From JBGPIK01 sp041484845 (lineage in GTDB: Bacteria; Desulfobacterota; Binatia; UBA9968), in NCBI GenBank assembly GCA_041484845.1, contig JBGPIK010000421.1, forward strand, positions 1-5,876: DNA of 5,876 nucleotides, read 5' to 3'. This document shows positions 1 to 5,820 of the stretch, one piece after another. Every line of letters begins with the position of its first letter. Within the stretch, counting starts at the first letter, position 1. The translations under genes and the position numbers were made by a program. The notes under the pieces are model-generated. The model ran no database searches. It saw only the letters and a program-made list of their open reading frames with translations, and was not told where the DNA came from.

Positions 1-1
1 C

Positions 2-208
2 CTCGCGCTCCTGGACGTTTTGGGAAACTGCTTCGCCGCCGCGTTCGGTGAAAAGTTTCGCTTGGGCGCGCTGTTTACCTTTCTCATCACCATCTCAGGA
101 GTCCGCCTGTTCAACATCGGCGCGCCCTTCTGGGGACTCGTCGCCGGCGCCATTATTTCGTTGCTGCTCGAGCGCCAGGATTTTCGCGACCGACCGGCGC
201 GACCCTAG
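2..208 (+). CDS. benE: Benzoate/H+ symporter, BenE family (C-terminal end only)
   Basis: This is the last 68 residues of an inner-membrane transporter whose start lies left of the window. The frame is open from base 2 and ends at TAG 206-208. A glycine-rich hydrophobic stretch contains TFLITISGVRLFNIG followed by APFWGLVAGAIISLLLER, which matches the final membrane helices of BenE-type benzoate/proton symporters (usual family pattern TFLVTASG...GIGSAFWGLVAG). A short basic tail (RQDFRDRPARP) follows, as expected for a cytoplasmic C-terminus. Known family members import benzoate or related carboxylates with protons; the substrate here cannot be told from the tail. It converges on the solute-binding protein gene at 448. 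TTG at 20 lies inside the reading frame and is not taken as a start. Confidence 0.8.
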   Translation, partial: LALLDVLGNCFAAAFGEKFRLGALFTFLITISGVRLFNIGAPFWGLVAGAIISLLLERQDFRDRPARP

Positions 209-269
209 TGGCGTGACTCAGAAGTTCGTTTAAAATTTCCAAACGATGGCAGCGGCTGAACTCGCGCTC

Positions 270-362
270 AAATCCCCCTTTGTCCCCCTTTTGAAAAAGG
301 GGGAATTTTCTCCGTAGGACTCACTCTAACCCCTCTTTGGAAAAGAGGGGAAGGGGAGATTT
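270..362. repeat. Palindromic intergenic repeat with two hairpins inside an outer stem
   Basis: Two adjacent hairpins are visible. In the first, CCCCCTTTT (284-292) pairs with AAAAGGGGG (295-303). In the second, CCCCTCTTT (330-338) pairs with AAAGAGGGG (342-350). An outer arm, AAATCCCCC (270-278), can pair with GGGAGATTT (354-362) with one mismatch, so the whole unit can fold as a three-way junction or cruciform. It lies between two convergent genes, beginning about 60 bases past the BenE stop and about 85 bases past the binding-protein stop. It may therefore act as a bidirectional transcript end. Sequences built from AAATCCCCC/AAAGGGGG blocks recur as dispersed intergenic elements in many bacterial genomes, but copy number cannot be judged from this window. 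Confidence 0.7.
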
Positions 363-419
363 TTGGGCGGATTGAGACGCAAATTATACGGCGGATTTCT
401 GGGACAGGACACTAGCGAA

Positions 420-446
420 ACGACCACGATCACGAGCACGAACACG
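420..446. repeat. Short degenerate hexamer array, ACGANC
   Basis: Four consecutive six-base units (ACGACC, ACGATC, ACGAGC, ACGAAC) and a trailing ACG end two bases before the stop codon of the binding-protein gene. Only the fifth base of each unit varies, and it takes all four bases in turn. Function is unknown. Confidence 0.7.
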
Positions 447-447
447 T

Positions 448-1443
448 TTATTTCTTGTACAGCGCGCGGATGAATCCGCTCTGCTCGATGCGCTTGACAA
501 AGGATGAATCAATGAGCAGGTTTGGATCGGTCTGCTTGGCCTGTGGATACTGATAGGAAAGAATTTCCAGCGCGGATTTGATGACCTCCACCGACGGCAT
601 TGGCACTTCTTCGGTCTTCGCTCTTGTGTTTTCGTAGGTATCATCGAGAACCTGTTCGCCCGCGCCGCGCATGTATTTTTTCATAACCGCCAAGCTCTTG
701 TCTTTGTTGGTTTTGAAGATTGAGATCGCTTCGATCATGGTCTTCAAAACTCTCTCCACCAGTTCCGGATTCTTGGCAGTTGTTTGCCGCAGCGTCGTGA
801 CTGTATTGTAAGGATAAATCACACCCGCTTTATCGTAGTCGATCAACTCACGATACCCCATTCGCTTTGCCACCAGCGTGTAAGGCATCGTAAGGGAGGC
901 GCCATCGACCACGCCTTTTTCCAGCGCGGGAAAAGCCAAGACGGCTTCGCCGATGGCCAGTAATTTAATATCGCGATCCGGGGTAAGGCCCAGTTTCGCC
1001 TTGAGAATATAGCGAACCATCGTGTCCCCAAATGCCCCCGGGCGGCCGGTTGCAATCGTCTTACCGCGCAACTCCTCGGCGCTTTTGATATCGGGCTTGG
1101 TGAAGAGCGCGGACGGCACTTTGTTGGTAGAGGTCAAAATGATCACTTGGTCCTTCACGCCCAACACGTGGGATGTGAGAACCCCAGTTCCCGTCGCCAC
1201 GATAAAAGGGACTTCACCGCTTGCGAGCAATTGCTGCGGGCGGATTCTGCCGGCGTAGATCGCCTTGAGATCGAGGCCGTATTTTTTGCCTAACTGCTCT
1301 TCGATGGCAATCCAGAGCGGCACATAGTCGCCCGAGAAGGACGAATAACCGATAGTGACGCTCTCGAGCTTGGTAGCGGCAAAACTGCTCGCGTCAAGAA
1401 CCAGGAGTGCGCAGAAAAGAACCAAGCCCTTCAGTTTGTTCAT
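448..1443 (-). CDS. NMT1/SsuA-type ABC transporter substrate-binding protein
   Basis: This is a 331-residue secreted protein that would capture a small organic solute in the periplasm for an ABC importer of the nitrate/sulfonate/taurine/thiamine-precursor group. The N-terminus MNKLKGLVLFCALLVLDASS is a Sec signal peptide with likely cleavage near FAA at 21-23. The mature part opens with IGYSSFSGDYVPLWIA (31-46), the usual first strand and loop of this fold. It continues with LRGKTIATGRPGAFGDT (125-141) and ALEKGVVDGASLTMPYT (173-189), the hinge and second-lobe motifs of NMT1-like proteins. Length is normal for the family. The ATG at 1443 is chosen because GAGGG (1455-1451) lies 7 bases ahead; a start at 1473 would put ten polar residues before the signal peptide. 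It follows the other binding-protein gene by 92 bases on the same strand. No permease or ATPase gene is adjacent. The ligand is unknown. Confidence 0.88.
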   Translation of the reverse strand: MNKLKGLVLFCALLVLDASSFAATKLESVTIGYSSFSGDYVPLWIAIEEQLGKKYGLDLKAIYAGRIRPQQLLASGEVPFIVATGTGVLTSHVLGVKDQVIILTSTNKVPSALFTKPDIKSAEELRGKTIATGRPGAFGDTMVRYILKAKLGLTPDRDIKLLAIGEAVLAFPALEKGVVDGASLTMPYTLVAKRMGYRELIDYDKAGVIYPYNTVTTLRQTTAKNPELVERVLKTMIEAISIFKTNKDKSLAVMKKYMRGAGEQVLDDTYENTRAKTEEVPMPSVEVIKSALEILSYQYPQAKQTDPNLLIDSSFVKRIEQSGFIRALYKK

Positions 1444-1450
1444 CGGCCTA

Positions 1451-1455
1451 CCCTC
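1451..1455 (-). promoter_or_regulatory. Ribosome-binding site fixing the start at 1443
   Basis: GAGGG on the minus strand lies 7 bases before the ATG at 1443-1441. It favours this start over the upstream in-frame ATG at 1473. Confidence 0.7.
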
Positions 1456-1535
1456 ATTTGAAATAGCGACCATTTAAATTCTGATTTCGGTTGAACAGCC
1501 ACATGACCTTCCAAAAACCCCATGCCCGAGAGCCC

Positions 1536-2543
1536 CTAATAGGGATGAAGCGTCGTGCGCCATTCTTGCTGATAGCTCTGCAGCTTCTCCAAGTAAACCG
1601 GCCAATCGATTTCGCCATAATGGAGATTTCGCAGTCTTTCGTTGGCCAGGTGCACATCGGTCCTGCCGACGCTCACGCCGACCTCATTCGCATACCAATC
1701 CTGAATTTCTTTGGAGAGAATAAAATCGATCCACAGTTTAGCCGCGTTGGGATGCGGAGCGCGGCGCGCGACCGCCAGCGCATTGGGCGGATTCGGATAT
1801 AAGGGCTCCATGGCCACCCAATCGACGGGAGCGCCCCTCCTTCTGATGTCTTCACCCGCCGCGACTCGCATGGTGGGAGCCAAAGCCCACTCGCCTGCGG
1901 CAAGTAACTCCGCCGCCAACTGGCGTCCGCGACGAAACTGCACGTCTTGCTTAGCCAGCCCTCTAAGAAATACCGGCGCCTTCTTCTCGCCCATAACGTG
2001 CGTAAGCAGCATATACCAATCGTCATCGGTCATATCCAAACCGATCTGCCCTTTCCATTTCGGCTTGAGCAGATCGTCGTAGCTTTTGGGAACATCCTGC
2101 GGCAGGACCAGTTTTCTGTTGTAACCGATGACCGCGATGGTTGAGTATTGCGCGGTCCAATACCCTTGCTTGTCTTTGTAACTGGCGCGGAAAAATTTCC
2201 GTTCCGGTGAGTCGTACGGCACGAGATTGCCCTTCTTCACCGTCCAATACATTTCCGAGCCGCTCAGATTGACGACATCTACGACATATCGGCCCGCGGC
2301 GTATTCGGTCTCGAATCGTTGAGCTATCTTCTCGGCCCCCGCCCGGTAATATTCGGCCTTGAGAAACGGATATTTCTTGTTGAAGGTCTGTAGCAGTTTC
2401 AACATCAACGGCGCCTGGGTCGTGGTGTAAACCAGAAGCTCTTTTTCGGCTCGGGCATTCTCAACCTCTTGTGTGTGGGTCTGGGCGAAAGATAACACGG
2501 GAGCGAGCAGCAGAAAAATTATGATCAGCGCGAAACTTTTCAC
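1536..2543 (-). CDS. Extracellular solute-binding protein, ferric/family 1 type
   Basis: This is a 335-residue periplasmic binding protein of the type that feeds iron(III), thiamine or polyamine-class ABC importers (AfuA/FbpA-like, SBP_bac_6/8 families). The signal peptide MKSFALIIIFLLLAPVLSFA ends at a canonical AxA-like site (SFA-Q, residue 20/21). Features typical of the fold are LLVYTTTQAPLMLKLLQTFNKKYP (split at 36-59), DVVNLSGSEMYW (89-100), the central strand QYSTIAVIGYNRK (132-144), and PKSYDDLLKPKWKGQIGLD (152-170), the classic 'pkty.dLl.pkwkgki' segment. Late in the protein NAAKLWIDFILSKEIQDW marks the C-terminal lobe. The tyrosine pair used by ferric-binding proteins is not obvious, so iron is not assured. 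Translation starts at GTG. It is the first gene of a probable two-gene unit with the NMT1-type protein. Confidence 0.87.
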   Translation of the reverse strand: MKSFALIIIFLLLAPVLSFAQTHTQEVENARAEKELLVYTTTQAPLMLKLLQTFNKKYPFLKAEYYRAGAEKIAQRFETEYAAGRYVVDVVNLSGSEMYWTVKKGNLVPYDSPERKFFRASYKDKQGYWTAQYSTIAVIGYNRKLVLPQDVPKSYDDLLKPKWKGQIGLDMTDDDWYMLLTHVMGEKKAPVFLRGLAKQDVQFRRGRQLAAELLAAGEWALAPTMRVAAGEDIRRRGAPVDWVAMEPLYPNPPNALAVARRAPHPNAAKLWIDFILSKEIQDWYANEVGVSVGRTDVHLANERLRNLHYGEIDWPVYLEKLQSYQQEWRTTLHPY

Positions 2544-2552
2544 AGGGTCATA

Positions 2553-2559
2553 CTCCTTT
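2553..2559 (-). promoter_or_regulatory. Ribosome-binding site selecting a GTG start
   Basis: AAAGGAG on the minus strand lies 9 bases before GTG 2543-2541, which begins the signal peptide. A closer ATG (2551-2549) is only one base from the site, is out of frame and reaches a stop after three codons, so GTG is the start. Confidence 0.75.
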
Positions 2560-2695
2560 ACGTGTTGTCGTCTCGTTTCGCACGGGTTTCGATCGGCTTC
2601 GCCATCGATGACTTTCCAAGCCTTTTTGCGCGCAGCCTTAACCCGCTAGGCGGACATTACTAGAAGAAAAACGCGGCTTCAAAAGCGCTCGTGAG

Positions 2696-2732
2696 ACAAA
2701 ACAGGGGGTTAGCCAATAACCCCTTGTTTTGT
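2696..2732. terminator. Strong hairpin, probable intrinsic terminator
   Basis: ACAAAACAGGGGGTTA (2696-2711) pairs over 16 positions with TAACCCCTTGTTTTGT (2717-2732), leaving a five-base loop GCCAA. All positions are Watson-Crick except one G-U pair when read as plus-strand RNA; on the minus strand that position becomes a C-A mismatch. The GC core is followed by a T-rich arm (TTGTTTTGT) in plus, and by TGTTTTGT in minus. It would stop transcripts leaving the ATPase gene before the binding-protein unit, and could also work in the other direction. Confidence 0.7.
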
Positions 2733-2799
2733 ATTCACTTTCTCTCCGCTTGAAAATTTTCCACATTTTTCTTATTTCGCAGACTCCAGCTTATTTTGG

Positions 2800-2829
2800 G
2801 CTGAATTCTTGAAAACGGCTTGAAAACGA
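2800..2829. repeat. Tandem 11-mers, left copy of a possible flanking repeat
   Basis: CTTGAAAACGG (2808-2818) and CTTGAAAACGA (2819-2829) are two near-identical 11-base units in tandem, preceded by GCTGAA (2800-2805). The block resembles 5621-5649, with CTTGAAAA and TGAAAACGA at the same spacing, about 24 of 30 positions alike. The similar copy lies on the far side of the ATPase/recombinase module in the same orientation. Confidence 0.5.
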
Positions 2830-3063
2830 AAGCCCCTGGAAAAGTATTTCGCTGACAAAATCTCAGAAGGGCTCTAAGCGACGTCCAGCTTGGGAAGCTC
2901 AAAAAGATCACCCGATGCGCGACACCCAATGACCCGATGCTTCCCAAATCGTGGACTTACAGATTTTTGACCGTACCACATGTTCCTTTTCCTTCCCGAT
3001 TTTTCACATACCCGATCCCGAATATTGCCCCATAATGCACGCGCACAATTAGTGATTGATCCG

Positions 3064-5199
3064 TTAGTCTTCCTTATCCTTATCCACATCAAGTTGTTCA
3101 GCCTCGCGGGACGAAAAATAACTGTTTTTTGCAAGCTCAGTAATCTCTAAAATCCGATTGCCATGCTCATCCCGCGGACGTTTCACAAGACCTCGGTCCT
3201 CCAGTCTAATCGCACGCTTCCCCACCAGTTGATATGAACAATCAAGTTCCGCAGCAACAAACGCTGGACGCTTTGGCTCTTCCTCGCTGTGAAGCGTTTG
3301 TAATATACCGATCTCGGTTTTTGGAAGGAGCAGTTCCTCTTGAATGTTCTTAAGCATACCTGCGTACTTTCGCGACAAGTTTACCACAACGCAGGTTCCG
3401 TCCTGGCACTCGGGGCAACGCATCGCGTACAAGCGAAGGGCATCGAGCTTCTCAAAACTCTGCCGTGCGCCGCACGAGTCACACGTAATTTCCTGATTCC
3501 GCTCTAAAAATGCGCGCACGATTGATGTACAGTCGAATACCCTTTCAACAAAATAGAGTCGAAATTCCCTCTCGCCAATGGGGCGACCAAAAGCAATCGT
3601 GTAACGGTGGCAAAGTCCGTAATTCAGAGCGAACACCGAGACTTTCTTTCCATCCCGGTCGCTCATTTCAAAATATTTTGTTACGAAAAAATTAAGTTCC
3701 AGAGTTGAAAGCAACTGGTCAAATGCAACCGGAACATAAAAGTGGCTTGTCGGCGGGCGACCCCCAATTTTCTCGAAAACAGCCGACTTATGGCCCCTCA
3801 AATCTCGTGCCCGCGCGACGATTTGTTCCAAAAGCTCTTTCAACGAGTAGACAGAGCAGCGTTCTTCGAACGTCTCGTGAAGAAACCGACCAACGCCGAA
3901 ATATGAGGCTACCTTCTCCTCATAATACTTAAGAGCCGCGTCTTGAATAGCCCGGACCCCAATTCCTTTCCCATGTATGAGCTGATTCTGATAGGCAAAA
4001 TGAAGAACATAGCCAAGGATCCTAGGGTTTGCCATACTGGCGAAAAACAGCGTTCTCCAAATCTCTTCGCTCTTCCCATCGAAGAATACATCCGCTTCAC
4101 AACGTGCAAAACGATTCAACCGTTCTAGGACAAGACGCTTTGTGAAATCCGTCGCATGCTCTTCCATGTTCGTGACATCTCTTGTTCCAAAAAGGTAGAA
4201 CAGATCCAAATACACCTCGTCAATTTTGCCACGGTCGATTTGACCGTAGTAAATACGACCCGGATAAGCTGCAATCTTAAATTTGATAAACTCGTCACTC
4301 CAGTTATTTAGCGGAGCAAGAAGTGCATCAACGACGACCTTCATCGCTTCTTCTGGAAGCTCAGAGAAATCATCAATCAATACATACAAGTTACGAATCT
4401 CGATTTTTTCGAGAAGCCGTTTGAGTCTCTCCAGAAGCTCTTTGACGTTAAACGCACGGATGAGAATGTCACTGAAAGCCGTGCGCGAAGACATCTCGTT
4501 TTTAGACGTAGTTTTCTTACTACCCTCAACTTTTAATGATGGCGTGCTGCTCACAGTCGCCGCAACAGATTTATTTCTTTCGGTGGACGAGCCCTGCGAG
4601 CTCGACTCCTGCACTTCAGTTTGAACCACACCGATCACACTCATGAAACGATCTTCGGAAGCTTCATCCAGGAGAGCGTCGAGATCTTCAAATAGCTCAG
4701 CGTACGTACCTGTAACTTTCTCCTTCACGCGCTCCCAAATTGAAGCATCGATCCGTTTTTTTAGTTCCTCGCGAATCTGCTGGATAGTTGCTTTCAGGAA
4801 TTCCCGATAGAGAGCCAGCCGTCCAATAGTTTCTCGCGGTAAAGCATCTGGTCTAGCTTCCAACCGAGTAACTAGCGCCTCATCAGGTTGCGCTGATTCA
4901 TAGAGAGTCTTAATGTCCAGATATGCTGACGTCCGCCCTGGCGTCTTACGTAATTCGTGTTGCAGTCGCTGAAAAACCGTCGACTTCCCAGTCCCTTTCC
5001 TCCCGATAACGAAAGTAGTGTGTGGACGAAGAACCGTTTTCAAGACATCATCCTCCGGGAGAGGATCGACGTAGAGCTCTTCAATGAGAGACGTTCCGTG
5101 CTCGGGATCATTCAAATCTGCTCGACGGTACAATTTTAGGGATTCCGCCGCTGCGCGGAAACCTTCCAATTCCTCCTTGGATGGAGTTCTTTCAGCCAT
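3064..5199 (-). CDS. ORC/Cdc6- or Sll1717-like P-loop ATPase with zinc ribbon and winged helix
   Basis: This is a 711-residue cytoplasmic protein that should bind and hydrolyse ATP and probably contact DNA or RNA; its exact role is unknown. Residue numbers run from MAERTP. An N-terminal segment SLIEELYVDP (37-46) leads to Walker A GRKGTGKST (66-74). A Ser/Thr-rich, probably flexible linker spans about 197-236. Walker B is LYVLIDDF (271-278). A sensor-1-like strand FKIAAYPGR (307-315) and a sensor-2-like ANPRILGYVL (390-399) suit AAA+/STAND ATPases of the ORC/Cdc6 type. A zinc ribbon has CDSC (573-576) and CPEC (595-598). Residues about 625-695 look like a winged helix (AAELDCSYQLVGKRAIRLED, then RGLVKR). 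The tail is acidic. The frame is intact. ATG 5199 is preferred over 5286, since AAGGAGGT lies just before it and the upstream codons overlap the recombinase end. It is co-directional with the recombinase remnant. A defence or element-maintenance role is an inference from context. Confidence 0.85.
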   Translation of the reverse strand: MAERTPSKEELEGFRAAAESLKLYRRADLNDPEHGTSLIEELYVDPLPEDDVLKTVLRPHTTFVIGRKGTGKSTVFQRLQHELRKTPGRTSAYLDIKTLYESAQPDEALVTRLEARPDALPRETIGRLALYREFLKATIQQIREELKKRIDASIWERVKEKVTGTYAELFEDLDALLDEASEDRFMSVIGVVQTEVQESSSQGSSTERNKSVAATVSSTPSLKVEGSKKTTSKNEMSSRTAFSDILIRAFNVKELLERLKRLLEKIEIRNLYVLIDDFSELPEEAMKVVVDALLAPLNNWSDEFIKFKIAAYPGRIYYGQIDRGKIDEVYLDLFYLFGTRDVTNMEEHATDFTKRLVLERLNRFARCEADVFFDGKSEEIWRTLFFASMANPRILGYVLHFAYQNQLIHGKGIGVRAIQDAALKYYEEKVASYFGVGRFLHETFEERCSVYSLKELLEQIVARARDLRGHKSAVFEKIGGRPPTSHFYVPVAFDQLLSTLELNFFVTKYFEMSDRDGKKVSVFALNYGLCHRYTIAFGRPIGEREFRLYFVERVFDCTSIVRAFLERNQEITCDSCGARQSFEKLDALRLYAMRCPECQDGTCVVVNLSRKYAGMLKNIQEELLLPKTEIGILQTLHSEEEPKRPAFVAAELDCSYQLVGKRAIRLEDRGLVKRPRDEHGNRILEITELAKNSYFSSREAEQLDVDKDKED

Positions 5200-5204
5200 A
5201 TTCA

Positions 5205-5212
5205 ACCTCCTT
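5205..5212 (-). promoter_or_regulatory. Consensus ribosome-binding site of the ATPase gene
   Basis: AAGGAGGT on the minus strand lies 5 bases before ATG 5199-5197. This near-perfect site decides the start and implies efficient translation. It lies in the 38-base gap after the recombinase stop codon. Confidence 0.85.
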
Positions 5213-5237
5213 CGAAATTCGCCCTTGGACTGCGCCC

Positions 5238-5618
5238 TCAAATATCCTTCATGACACCTACCGCTGAACTGTTTCCCACGTCCCACCAGAGCTGAACCCT
5301 AGTACCGTCGGACCGTGCCATGCGCGGCCACCATCGGGCGTACCGCCGCCATAACATCTCAGCGGAAGTATGCCCCATCTGCCTGGCAATCCAGCCTGGA
5401 TTTTCTCCCGCCTCTAACATGAAGACAGCGAAAGTATGGCGAAGGTTGTACAGTCGCCGCTCGATCAAGTCTGCCCGCTTAAATGCAGGATCATACACGC
5501 GGCGCGTCAGATTTGAAACATTTAAAGGCCCACCTTCAGGCGCTGAAAAAAATCCATGAACCAGCCAACTCGCCAATGCGCCTCACGGTTCGAAACCTCA
5601 TGACCGCGCGCTCCTCAC
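5238..5618 (-). pseudogene. Tyrosine recombinase/phage integrase, C-terminal catalytic remnant
   Basis: The open part (TTG 5576 to TGA 5238-5240) gives 112 residues with the C-terminal half of a tyrosine recombinase catalytic domain. It shows APEGGPLNVSN, then RLYNLRHTFAVFMLEAGE with the second catalytic arginine, GWIARQMGHTS with the GH histidine, and LWRRYARW with the nucleophilic tyrosine. The usual box-II histidine is Tyr, a common variant (YxxR). The N-terminal domain and the first arginine box are absent. A stop lies three codons upstream of the TTG. The minus-strand frame just upstream reads RRIGELAGSWIF and joins SAPEGGPL if one base is removed from the T7 tract (A5546-5552 on plus). 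This is the family's expected 'W-[IV]-F-x-x-P-x-G-G-P-L'. It is therefore both truncated and probably frameshifted. The right boundary of homology is approximate. Confidence 0.82.
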
Positions 5619-5620
5619 AT

Positions 5621-5649
5621 GCTGAAACTTGAAAATACTTTGAAAACGA
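5621..5649. repeat. Right copy of a possible flanking repeat
   Basis: GCTGAA (5621-5626), CTTGAAAATAC (5628-5638) and TTTGAAAACGA (5639-5649) mirror the 2800-2829 block in order and spacing. It sits just upstream of the recombinase remnant. It could be a decayed attachment or integrase-binding site, or chance similarity of A-rich DNA. Confidence 0.4.
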
Positions 5650-5750
5650 CCACTCATCCGCGAAAAACACTTGGAGACGCATATTAAATAGAGTTGTTTC
5701 AGTTTGTAAATGGGCGGGAAGACTAAGTAACGCCGGGAATTTTCATCACC

Positions 5751-5780
5751 TTGACACGTTGGTTCTATCCAAGTAAGAAT
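5751..5780 (+). promoter_or_regulatory. Possible sigma-70 promoter for the CoA-transferase gene
   Basis: A perfect -35 hexamer TTGACA (5751-5756) is followed after 18 bases by AAGAAT (5775-5780), four of six matches to a -10 box. It lies 40 bases upstream of the CoA-transferase ATG in the right orientation. The -10 is weak. Confidence 0.4.
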
Positions 5781-5810
5781 CGCTTCGACAGAAAGTTTGC
5801 AACGTCTGCT

Positions 5811-5815
5811 GAGGA
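5811..5815 (+). promoter_or_regulatory. Ribosome-binding site of the CoA-transferase gene
   Basis: GAGGA lies 5 bases before ATG 5821 and supports that codon as the start. Confidence 0.65.
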
Positions 5816-5820
5816 ATTTG

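Larger units (their letters stand above)
209..447. other. Convergent intergenic region
   Basis: This is non-coding space between the BenE end (+) and the end of the NMT1-type binding protein (-). It contains a three-armed palindromic repeat (270-362) and a hexamer array (420-446), listed separately. No gene or convincing promoter is seen; a TATAAT match at 383-388 on the minus strand lacks a partner -35 box. Confidence 0.6.
2544..3063. other. 520-bp intergenic region between the ATPase and the binding-protein unit
   Basis: No supported gene lies here. From the ATPase side it holds an AT-richer stretch (2874-3063) with only weak open frames, tandem TTGAAAA-containing 11-mers (2808-2829), a strong hairpin (2696-2732), and then about 150 bases of leader before the binding-protein gene. 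A promoter for that gene must lie in the leader. The best minus-strand candidate is TTGAAG (2682-2677) followed by a weak AGTAAT-like -10, too poor to annotate as a site. Confidence 0.6.

Noticed and set aside
383..388. TATAAT on the minus strand as a promoter
   Set aside because: No -35 box at the right spacing, and no gene lies downstream on that strand before the BenE end.
1491..1802. Plus-strand open frame inside the ferric-type binding protein
   Set aside because: It is antisense to a well-supported gene with signal peptide and conserved motifs, and its product is not recognisable.
2874..3134. 86-codon minus-strand open frame past the ATPase end
   Set aside because: It overlaps the ATPase C-terminus in another frame, lacks a good ribosome-binding site, and its product shows no recognisable domain; a decayed gene end in 2874-3030 cannot be excluded.
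4283..4624. Serine-rich plus-strand open frame inside the ATPase gene
   Set aside because: It is a complement-strand shadow of the ATPase linker and Walker B region; no start signal or family features.
5199..5286. Longer N-terminus of the ATPase starting at 5286
   Set aside because: It would overlap the recombinase end, encodes a low-quality arginine-rich stretch, and ignores the near-perfect ribosome-binding site before ATG 5199.
5586..5597. CGGTTCGAAACC resembling a tRNA T-loop, which might mark an integration site
   Set aside because: Only two base pairs of T-stem can form, and no acceptor stem or CCA-proximal pairing follows on either strand.
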